Source: Crossaster papposus
Taxonomy: Eukaryota; Echinodermata; Asteroidea; Velatida; Solasteridae
Length of the DNA: 64,000 nucleotides
Direction of reading: 5' to 3'
NCBI GenBank assembly: GCA_037893245.1
Contig: JBAIAA010000518.1
Span: forward strand, 806,001-870,000
The notes beneath the pieces are model-generated. The model was not told the DNA's origin. It made no database searches and saw only the letters and a list, made by a program, of their open reading frames with translations. Both the position numbers and the translations under genes were made by a program. Positions 60,301 to 64,000 of the stretch are shown here, piece after piece (position 1 is the first letter of the stretch; every line of letters begins with the position of its first letter).

Positions 60301-62005
60301 AGGCAACAGACTTACGGGCGCACACCTTTTTTTTTTTTCACCATAGGGGATGGAGTGCTTGGTTTGTACCGGTCTTTCTTAGTAGCTGGAGCAGCCAGCG
60401 TCGTAGTCACCCAGTGGAAGATCTATGACAAAGCCACAGCTCAGTTCATGAGTCATTTCTACCACTATTTTATCGTAAGTTCAAAATGTTCTTTATTTCA
60501 TTGCAGGTGCTGTCAGTAGAGATTATTAGATGCACACACGCATATGTGCCAAAAACTAACCTAGTTTTGTGAAGCGAAAAAAAAAATGGCAAAAATATGT
60601 GACCGGCTCTACAAAAAGGTGTATTACTATTATGTCGCAAAAAAGGAGAAGTTATATACATGGTTAAAAATCCCACAACGTAAGCTTTCATTTGGTATAT
60701 AATAGAGCTTCATAGCCCCTCTTATTATGGAGATATGACGTGTTTACATATTGATTACTTCCTTGGAGTTCAAATTACACAACTGAGAAAACAGGCTTTG
60801 AAATACCGGCTCTGTTGTACTACAACAGAACGATGCACACAAAATGGTAGTTTTTTTTCCACTTTATTTATAAAAATCAACATTTCTTTGAATGAAACCT
60901 GAAACTGTAGGTATTGAAGATGTCATTCATGACAACCAATAAATCCCATTTTGATGAAATGTTTACCCTCTCAACAATGAGTGGGCCATTACATGATAAT
61001 GCACAGCGCGACTTAATACACCTTTTTGTAGAGCCGGTCACATATATATTGCTTGTGACTGGCTCTGTGCTTATAACGTGCAAATTGTCCAATAAGTAAT
61101 TTTTTACGATAAGCCCCAGAAAATTGGCTCTGGGTGCAATACACCAATAGGCCTGCCATAGCAACTGAAAGAGTCCCAGCCCGTGCCCTAAAGGAGCATA
61201 GCCTTAACGATTATGCTTTGAGGTTATGACGGTGATCGTGAAAAACACCCAATAACAACAAGAACAACTGCCCGACGCCGGTTAAAAACAAACGCGGACA
61301 GGTCAGTTAAACGATATTTACTAAAAACTACAACCCCCCAAATCCACCCATTTTCTGATAATTCAAGCAATTACCAATGTGTATTCTACCTTTTAACCAG
61401 TTCGCGCCGGGATTATTTTAACATCACCGAGCCGAGGGGCGGGATTATTTTTAACGAAACTCGATCCAAAGCGGGGTTCAGGCCGACAGTGCCGGGAAGC
61501 ACACCCACGCATTTCCGGCCTTGCTCGCTGCTGACAGACATTTCCGAACATGAACTTGGTGTGTTTATGCGTCATTCGTTTTGAATTTTTGAAAAAATTT
61601 GCGTTTATATACGTCATCCGGCGCAAACTGGTTAAATGGAATCAGGAACCAGACTACAAGAATATGATTGTTTTTCTTGGTTTTTCCCAGAATCTACAAT
61701 CCCAAAACGTCAAACTAAAAAAAAGTTCATCCTTCACTGAAAATTATAGCAAAAGCAAATCTTGTACATATACCCTTTAAATATGTCAATTTATTATCAT
61801 AATGAAACTCAGTCACTACAACTTTGTGAAATAGCCGAGAAAAAAAGCAGTTAACATCTTGGCATCTCTATATCTGTAGGTCCACCGTGATTCAGCAAGG
61901 GCCTTGCGGGAAGCCATGCTGTCTATGCTTGCAGACGGGAACAAACATCACTTGCCTCGGCACTGGGCTGCCTTCTCTCTGATAGGAGCCTCTCGTCCAA
62001 TCTAA
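36195..62005 (+). CDS. TPR-CHAT domain protein, TTC28-like, predicted protease (1063 aa)
   Basis: Fifteen exons: 36195-36345, 39574-39677, 40697-41163, 42154-42341, 44160-44339, 46116-46241, 47008-47129, 47879-48132, 49685-50112, 51010-51312, 54180-54378, 56295-56511, 59031-59229, 60347-60474, 61880-62005. All phases agree; total 3192 nt. Residues ~85-530 are TPR-like helical repeats (ALDLGNAHRFLGNLGEAKVH, GIAYGNIGTVYRAMG|KFDEA) ending in the family hallmark EALALSEQGRARALADLI. Residues ~700-1063 form a CHAT domain: ITFIPQG, PFCALMG, VPSVRTL, IPALPAATQEAQ, VLHFATHAE, LSCCQTGKG, GLYRSFLVAGAASVVVTQWK, HWAAFSLIG. The presumed catalytic pair is His904 (codon 56482) and Cys971. CHAT peptidases share the caspase/separase fold; bacterial TPR-CHAT proteins are activated proteases, while animal ones are poorly known. 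Cytosolic, with no signal peptide. An in-frame ATG at 36114 could add 27 residues. Confidence 0.9.
36460..36846. mobile_element. TTAA MITE family D, full length, CHAT intron 1
   Basis: TTAAAGGTAGTATACACCAT ... GGTGTATACTACCTTTAA, starting 115 bp after the exon 1 donor. Confidence 0.87.
37781..38406. mobile_element. Three TTAA family F MITEs in tandem
   Basis: 37781-38021, 38018-38210 and 38207-38406: each pair shares one TTAA between ...GCGAACTGG and CCAGTTCG.... The middle copy is a different subfamily. Located in CHAT intron 1. Confidence 0.87.
38860..39520. repeat. Foldback element upstream of CHAT exon 2
   Basis: GCCTTGAATGCAAGGCTGCG...CGCTATGCATGGCCCA (38970-39030) is mirrored at 39405-39463, with GAGTCTGAGTTTG-type sequence outside both arms. 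Confidence 0.65.
39574..39677 (+). CDS. CHAT gene exon 2
   Basis: Acceptor CATACAG ends at 39573, donor GTGAGG at 39678. Encodes ERISEAQDLLSINLPATASL and LKRTLTLPTLTVKQ. Two other frames are closed or do not fit the phases. Confidence 0.72.
40038..40652. mobile_element. Foldback with TAGGCCTGT ends
   Basis: TAGGCCTGTGCATTCACGGG at left; CCCGTAATACCGGCGTAACA then GGCCTA at right, inner ACCCG/CGGGT pairs. Ends 44 bp before CHAT exon 3. Confidence 0.65.
40697..41163 (+). CDS. CHAT gene exon 3: first TPR helices
   Basis: Acceptor GTAACAG ends at 40696, donor GTAAGT at 41164. Encodes QMQCYRLLYLVYMSLGPL, a polar stretch, and TPR-like helices (HFRAALDLGNAHRFLGNLGE, ATINHGEWILASGHMKDAIS). Strongly GC-biased third positions. 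Confidence 0.9.
41205..41945. mobile_element. GCGTAAGGC element split by a family A MITE
   Basis: 41205-41302 and 41901-41945 correspond to 13855-14010; the MITE 41303-41900 lies between with ATTT on both sides. Confidence 0.75.
41303..41900. mobile_element. MITE family A
   Basis: GTGACCTGTCACCACAAAAT...ATTTTGTGGTGACAGGTCAC; ends nearly perfect. Confidence 0.88.
42154..42341 (+). CDS. CHAT gene exon 4: TPR
   Basis: Acceptor TCTCAAG ends at 42153; donor GTGGGT at 42342. Encodes AAADWGPAKEYMRAAIAIAE and RQGDLGTIFRSEGRTSDALV, typical TPR helix pairs. Confidence 0.85.
43420..44088. mobile_element. Two family D MITE copies, second partial
   Basis: 43420-43795 is a near-complete copy (GATATACCATTGGTAATTGC ... 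GGTGTATCCTTTTAA) with a GCGATCGCCGGACGGCGATC hairpin; 43915-44088 is a partial second copy. Confidence 0.78.
44100..44159. mobile_element. Family E MITE remnant forming CHAT exon 5 acceptor
   Basis: TGTGCTTAGCAAATTTGTGT ... TTATGAAATTGGCTCCCAG matches the right end of family E and ends exactly at the exon 5 acceptor AG. Confidence 0.7.
44160..44339 (+). CDS. CHAT gene exon 5: TPR
   Basis: Acceptor GGCTCCCAG ends at 44159 within a family-E MITE remnant; donor GTTTGT at 44340. Encodes GLCVSCFNIGFTHYSM, YDEALIYHAIHLELAERIGY and SRALNALGKIYT. Confidence 0.85.
46116..46241 (+). CDS. CHAT gene exon 6: TPR, with downstream donor ladder
   Basis: Acceptor TTCCTCAG ends at 46115. Encodes LRDYESAVSLIEECLEVHSK, IGDYRGLGIAYGNIGTVYRA and MG. 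The first donor GTAAGA at 46242 joins to exon 7 as AMG|KFDEAVVYHEK, a canonical TPR. Ten further identical-phase donors follow every 69 bp, so longer forms of this exon are possible. Confidence 0.85.
46165..46980 (+). repeat. 69-bp tandem array of a TPR helix with repeated 5' splice site
   Basis: Eleven ATGG|GTAAG sites start at 46241 and recur at exactly 69-bp steps to 46931. Each unit encodes 23 residues (KIGNYRGLGIAYGNIGTVYR + AMG) and stays open until a TAA at 46985-46987. Units 5-8 and 9-12 are near-identical, showing a 276-bp block duplication. It can be read as intron, or as extra coding units. Confidence 0.93.
47008..47129 (+). CDS. CHAT gene exon 7: TPR
   Basis: Acceptor CCTTTCAG ends at 47007, donor AAAGAG|GTGTTA. 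Encodes KFDEAVVYHEKYRENADERD and AIMQRELAMDYLFKE. The donor is weak (GTGTTA). Confidence 0.82.
47134..47515 (+). repeat. ~285-bp tandem duplication around a MITE end
   Basis: TTTTGGTTTATTTCAGTCAG..GTAGAAATCAAATG followed by a family-B MITE start occurs at 47140 and again at 47425. The first MITE copy (47173-47403) is truncated, the second (47460-47515) more so. Probably arose by local duplication. Confidence 0.75.
47521..47724. mobile_element. MITE family G
   Basis: TGCAAGTCCCTGCAAGTCC... to GGACTCGACTACAACCCTG; inverted relative to 14631-14843. Confidence 0.8.
47879..48132 (+). CDS. CHAT gene exon 8: last TPR and linker hallmark
   Basis: Acceptor TAACTAG ends at 47878, donor GTTAAT at 48133. 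Encodes DLDVAEKYITDAFFTLEGIR, NQSEAFNLLQTILVRKGKF and REALALSEQGRARALADLIQ. The GRARALADL signature directly precedes CHAT domains across the family. Confidence 0.92.
48191..48539. mobile_element. TTAA MITE family D
   Basis: TTAAAGGTAGTATACACCAT at left; right end worn (AATGGTGTATTTGCAA). Confidence 0.82.
48720..49110. repeat. AGGTCAAAGGTCA-type repeat, about 3 units
   Basis: GGTCAAAGGTCATTTGAGAT, GAGGTCAAAGATCATTTGAG and GAGGTCAAAGGTCTTTTGAG at 48727, 48911 and 49069. Each unit also carries GGGTCAT and AACTTGCATG. The DR1-like half sites resemble nuclear receptor elements but sit in a diverged repeat. Confidence 0.55.
49153..49632. mobile_element. MITE family K (GAGCAAGTTCGGGCGCGAAC)
   Basis: GAGCAAGTTCGGGCGCGAAC then TATAGTT at left and AACTATATATAAC-mirrored AGTTCGCGCCCGAACTTGCT at right. 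Holds the empty site for the family-A MITE found at 25903-26535. Confidence 0.82.
49685..50112 (+). CDS. CHAT gene exon 9: domain preceding CHAT core
   Basis: Acceptor TTTTTCAG ends at 49684. Donor GAAG|GTACCA at 50113 gives phase 1 for exon 10; a second GT at 50124 would break phase. Encodes ALSEIFRTASELDTTLVIYS, EKWLYSWVVARELTAEPANG, KAAQEEIVDDKHVTALCRSL. The VIYS...WLYSWVV pattern is the usual start of a CHAT region. Confidence 0.88.
50265..50498. mobile_element. TTAA MITE family F
   Basis: TTAACCAGTTCGCGCC at left, CCGGCGCGAACTGGTTA at right (last base changed). Confidence 0.83.
50547..50983. mobile_element. MITE family B, full length
   Basis: GTGACCCGCTCCATCGAAAT...TTACGATGGAGCGGGTCAC, 437 bp, flanked by ATAT on both sides. 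It ends 26 bp upstream of CHAT exon 10, and the acceptor tract follows directly. Confidence 0.87.
51010..51312 (+). CDS. CHAT gene exon 10: CHAT core start
   Basis: Acceptor TGTACAG ends at 51009, donor GTAATC at 51313. Encodes PDVCASESPTECTEAS, DPRLQRALDQLKADYDIFIA, RFLPEWWEGTVDVPRITFIP and QG. The ITFIPQG strand is the first CHAT signature. Confidence 0.9.
51877..52263. mobile_element. TTAA MITE family D, full length
   Basis: TTAAAGGTAGTATACACCAT...GGTGTATACTACCTTTAA with a central GCGCTCGCCGGACGGCGAG hairpin. Confidence 0.87.
52515..52661. mobile_element. Repeat L, inverted copy
   Basis: AACCCTAACCCTGCCAGACC ... GGAGGGTTAGGGTT; the reverse complement of 34269-34424 and joined to the next MITE. 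Confidence 0.78.
52659..53043. mobile_element. TTAA MITE family D, worn right end
   Basis: TTAAAGGTAGGATACACCAT at left; interior recognisable (GACCTGTCCGAAG, ATTACAGGATATGTAGCGCA). Confidence 0.8.
53627..54060 (+). mobile_element. 5'-truncated LINE (L2/CR1-type RT C-terminus)
   Basis: An ORF to 53956 encodes LKELHWLPVSQRIVFKLMLL, YSPARTLRSSNQQLL and SVAAPRLWNSLPLELRS, then FKSLLKTYLM. This is the usual C-terminal end of L2/CR1/Rex-type non-LTR reverse transcriptase ORFs. The 3' tail has TACAGCGCCTTGAGCACC and ends in an (ATT)n microsatellite. Dead copy in CHAT intron 10. Confidence 0.88.
54180..54378 (+). CDS. CHAT gene exon 11: CHAT domain
   Basis: Acceptor TTTTGCAG ends at 54179, donor GTAAGT at 54379. 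Encodes DYMFHLPFCALMGPDNLHLI, QKYIISFVPSVRTLKL, then APPSVLAVGNPTMPHS. The PF.AL, YIISFVPS and VGNP motifs are typical CHAT strands. Confidence 0.92.
54420..55960 (+). repeat. 20-bp G-rich minisatellite, ~1.5 kb
   Basis: Unit GTCGGGTTGGAGTTGGGGGA, about 75 copies with short variants, starting 41 bp after the CHAT exon 11 donor. Four G-runs per one or two units give strong G-quadruplex potential on the plus strand. Open in several frames but repetitive, not coding. Flanked by pure G and C runs (54459-54485, 56180-56203). Confidence 0.93.
55885..56037. repeat. Inverted repeat at end of G-rich array
   Basis: GGGTCGGCGTGGGAGAGTAA..GGTCGGTGTAGGGAGAGTC is mirrored by TTACTTTCCCACGCCGACCC ... GACCTGACTCTCCCTACA. 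A terminal segment of the array is present in reverse orientation. Confidence 0.8.
56295..56511 (+). CDS. CHAT gene exon 12: catalytic His
   Basis: Acceptor GGCAG ends at 56294. A nearer AG at 56313-56314 breaks the phase, and 56295 yields IPALPAATQEAQMVRNCF, the CHAT LP-T-E motif. Ends with MTGHSVLHFATHAEQDNAIV and K. His904 in HFATHAE is the expected catalytic histidine. Donor GTATTT at 56512. Confidence 0.9.
56670..56871. mobile_element. TTAA MITE family F, left end lost
   Basis: ACGAAACTCGATCCGAGGCG, GGGAAGCACACCCACGCATT and a right end GAGCGAACTAGTTAA. Confidence 0.78.
56885..57132 (-). repeat. tRNA-like SINE fragment, minus strand
   Basis: The minus strand shows GACCCGGGTTCGAATCCGGCC, a strong B box, and a GGGAGCCAGGTTGGCGTAGC start. 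Not a foldable tRNA. Confidence 0.5.
57144..57354. mobile_element. TTAA MITE family F
   Basis: TTAAGCAGTTCGCGCCGG at left, CCCGGGGCGAACTGGTTAA at right; abuts the exon 13 array. Confidence 0.83.
57355..59030 (+). repeat. ~135-bp array of CHAT exon 13 start plus 3' splice site
   Basis: Twelve upstream copies of the TTTGAAACTTTAG|ATGATC acceptor and the first ~80 bp of exon 13, at steps of 134-140 bp. Acceptor AGs end at 57399, 57534, 57668, 57803, 57938, 58073, 58208, 58348, 58483, 58619, 58754 and 58890; the authentic one ends at 59030. Each decoy leaves exon homology at CTGGTCTCTGGTAG and, in many copies, meets an in-frame TAA (GGT AGT TAA). Confidence 0.93.
59031..59229 (+). CDS. CHAT gene exon 13: catalytic Cys
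   Basis: Last of 13 tandem acceptors; only this copy continues into full coding sequence. Encodes MIMEGRQDCPSERALTGDFS, MQGFLVLARSHEH, SGLLMAEEVKDQRLKAEVAV and LSCCQTGKGQVTG. Cys971 before QTG is the expected nucleophile. Donor GTGAGT at 59230. Confidence 0.92.
59470..59945. repeat. 16-bp array (CATAAGTCCGACGCMT)
   Basis: About 29 direct repeats of CATAAGTCCGACGCAT or CATAAGTCCGACGCCT without spacers, in CHAT intron 13. Confidence 0.92.
60040..60250. repeat. 16-17-bp array, reverse-complement type
   Basis: GGGGCGTCGGACCTTAT and GGGCTGTCGGACCTAAT units, about 12 copies. Their core GTCGGACYTTATG is the reverse complement of the upstream array core, so the two can pair. Confidence 0.88.
60347..60474 (+). 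CDS. CHAT gene exon 14
   Basis: Acceptor CACCATAG ends at 60346 after a T tract, donor GTAAGT at 60475. Encodes DGVLGLYRSFLVAGAASVVV, TQWKIYDKATAQFMSHFYHY. This is the conserved CHAT helix and strand after the catalytic Cys. Confidence 0.93.
60599..61041. mobile_element. GTGACCGGCTCTACAAAAAG MITE
   Basis: GTGACCGGCTCTACAAAAAG then GTGTATTA at left and AATACACCTTTTTGTAGAGC then CGGTCAC at right, flanked by ATAT. 443 bp, in CHAT intron 14. Confidence 0.85.
61393..61635. mobile_element. TTAA MITE family F, full length
   Basis: TTAACCAGTTCGCGCCGGGA...ATCCGGCGCAAACTGGTTAA. Directly preceded by a family-D end fragment (about 61290-61392). Confidence 0.86.
61880..62005 (+). CDS. CHAT gene terminal exon
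   Basis: Acceptor ATCTGTAG ends at 61879. Encodes VHRDSARALREAMLSMLADG, then HHLPRHWAAFSLIGASRPI and TAA at 62003-62005. HP..WAAF.L.G is the usual C-terminal end of CHAT domains. The 3' part of the exon is the seed of the following array. Confidence 0.92.
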   Translation, partial: VHRDSARALREAMLSMLADGNKHHLPRHWAAFSLIGASRPI

Positions 62006-64000
62006 GCATCCTATAGAGACGGAATGAGAGTCAGACTTGGTGTTCAGATGGGGACAAACATCATTTGCCTCAGCACTGGGCTGCCTTCTCTCTGATAGGA
62101 GCCTCTCATCCAATCTAAGCATTCTTAGAGACGAGATGATAGTCGGACTTGGTTTTCAGACGGGGACAAACACCACCCACCTCAGCACTGGGCTGCCTTC
62201 TCTCTGATAGGAGCCTCCTCTCTGATAGGAGCCTCTCGTCCAATCTGAACATCCTATAGAGACAGAACAAGAGTCAGACTTGGTGTTCAGATGGGGACAA
62301 ACATCACTTGCCTCAGCACTGGGCTGCCTTCTCTCTGATAGGAGCCTCCCGTCCAATCTAAGCATTCTTAGAGACGAGATGATAGTCGGACTTGGTTTTC
62401 AGACGGGGACAAACACCACCCACCTCAGCACTGGGCTGCCTTCTCTCTGATAGGAGCATCCTCTCTGATAGGAGCCTCTCGTCCAATCTGAACATCCTAT
62501 AGAGACAGAACAAGAGTCAGACTTGGTGTTCAGATGGGGACAAACATCACTTGCCTCAGCACTGGGCTGCCTTCTCTCTGATAGGAGCCTCCCGTCCAAT
62601 CTGAACATCCTATAGAGACAGAACAAGAGTCAGACTTGGTGTTCAGATGGGGACAAACATCACTTGCCTCAGCACGGGGCTGCCTTCTCTCTGATAGGAG
62701 CCTCCTCTCTGATAGGAGCCTCTCGTCCAATCTGAACATCCTATAGAGACAGAACAAAAGTCAGACTTGGTGTTCAGATGGGGACAAACATCACCCACCT
62801 CAGAACTGGGCTGCCTTCTCTCTGATAGGAGCCTCTCGTCAAATCTAAGCATCTTTAGAGATGGGGTGAGAGTCAGACTTGGTGTTCAGACGGGGACAAA
62901 CATCACCCACCTTAGCACTGGGCTGCCTTCGCTCTGATAGGAGCCTCTCGTCAAATCTAAGCTTCCTTAGAGATGGGATTAGAGTCAGACTTGGTTTTCA
63001 GACGGGGACAAACATCACTTGCCTCGGCACTGGGCTGCCTTCTCTCTGATAGGAGCCTCTCGTCCAATCTAAAGCATCCTTAGAGATAGAATGAGAGTCA
63101 GACTTGGTTTTCAGATGGGAACAAACATCACCCGCCCGGCACTGGGCTGCCTTCTCTCTGATAGGAGCCTTTCGTCCAATCTAAGCATCTTTAGAGACGA
63201 AATGAGAGTCAGAATTGGTTTTCAGATGGGAACAAACATCACCTGCCTCAGCACTGGGCTGCCTTCGCTCTGATAGGAGCCTCTCGTCCAATCTAAGCAT
63301 CCTTAGAGACGGGATGAGAGTTGGACTTGGTTTTCAGATGGGGACAAACATCACCCGCCTCAGCACTGGGCTGCCTTCGCTTTGATAGGAGCCTCTCGTC
63401 CAATCTAAGCATCCTTAGAGACAAAATGAGAGTCAGACTTGGTTTTCAGATGGGGACAAACATCACTTGCCTAAGCACTGGGCTGCCTTCTGTCTGATAG
63501 GAGTCTCTCGTCCAATCTAAGCATCCTTAGAGACGGGATGAGAGTCGGACTTGGTGTTCAGATGGGGACAAACATCACCCACCTCAGCACTGGGCTGCCT
63601 TCTCTCTAATAGAAGCCTCTCGTCTAATCTAAGCATCCTTAGAGACGGGATGAGAGTCGGACTTGGTTTTCAGATGGCGACAAACACCACCCACCTCAGC
63701 ACTGGGCTGCCTTCTCTCTGATAGAAGCCTCTCGTCCAATCTAAGCATCCTTAGAGACAAAATGAGAGTCAGACTTGGTTTTCAGATGGGGACAAACATC
63801 ACTTGCCTAAGCACTGGGCTGCCTTCTCTCTGATAGGAGCTTCTCGTCCAATCTAAGCATCCTTAGAGACGGGATGAGAGTCGGACTTGGTGTTCAGATG
63901 GGGACAAACATCACCCACCTCAGCACTGGGCTGCCTTCTCTCTGATAGGAGCCTCTCGTCCAATCTAAGCATCCTTAGAGACAAAATGAGAGTCAGACTT
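62006..64000 (+). repeat. Tandem array of CHAT terminal exon and 3' UTR segment
   Basis: About 17 copies, usual period ~113 bp, of CACTGGGCTGCCTTCTCTCT-GATAGGAGCCTC-CGTCCAATCTAAGCATC plus a UTR part GAGAGTCAGACTTGGTTTTC. Several copies carry an extra CTCTCTGATAGGAGCCTC. Many still encode HWAAFSLIGASRPI and stop. Each has a TTGGTTTTCAG or TGGTGTTCAG acceptor-like site. Continues past the window end. Confidence 0.93.

Noticed and set aside
62156..63273. Short ORFs in the terminal array on both strands
   Set aside because: They follow the repeat unit; minus-strand readings have no family features.

Overview
This is animal (eukaryotic) genomic DNA. Coding exons are short and GC-rich, bounded by GT..AG introns that are packed with transposon-like repeats. 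Three multi-exon genes can be reconstructed by hand with consistent reading phases. The gene content (a KIF17 kinesin, a death-effector-domain protein, a large TPR-CHAT protein) and the dense palindromic MITE-like repeats suggest a marine invertebrate deuterostome. An echinoderm is my guess only; the species cannot be fixed without a search.

Layout. (1) 185-13744, plus strand: the last nine exons of a KIF17/OSM-3-type kinesin, from the end of the motor domain to the stop; the 5' part lies before the window. (2) 13745-27342: convergent intergenic DNA with no gene I can support, filled with MITE families, tRNA-like SINEs, a 21-bp satellite and large foldbacks. (3) 27343-34184, minus strand: a complete six-exon gene for a 618-residue protein with an N-terminal death effector domain, a disordered P/Q/S-rich linker and a C-terminal beta-rich domain I cannot name; all five introns are phase 1. 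(4) 34185-36194: a divergent intergenic region holding a perfect palindromic kappaB site 6 bp upstream of a TATA box that points at the next gene. (5) 36195-62005, plus strand: a complete 15-exon gene for a 1063-residue TPR-CHAT protein (TTC28-like) that keeps the caspase-like His/Cys pair. (6) 62006-64000: a tandem array made from the last exon of that gene, running off the window.

The most unusual feature is that four tandem arrays are built from exon edges, not from random intron DNA. In KIF17, the 3' end of exon 6 with its GTGAG donor is repeated 8 more times. In the CHAT gene, a TPR exon end with its GTAAG donor occurs 11 times at exactly 69 bp, all in the same phase. A CHAT exon start with its acceptor occurs 13 times at about 135 bp. 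The CHAT terminal exon is repeated about 17 more times. These ladders of duplicate splice sites flank real exons of two unrelated genes.

The side-by-side, head-to-head DED gene and CHAT-protease gene, with a kappaB/TATA module between them, look like a candidate uncharacterised cell-death or immune pair. The co-function is inference from position and domains only.
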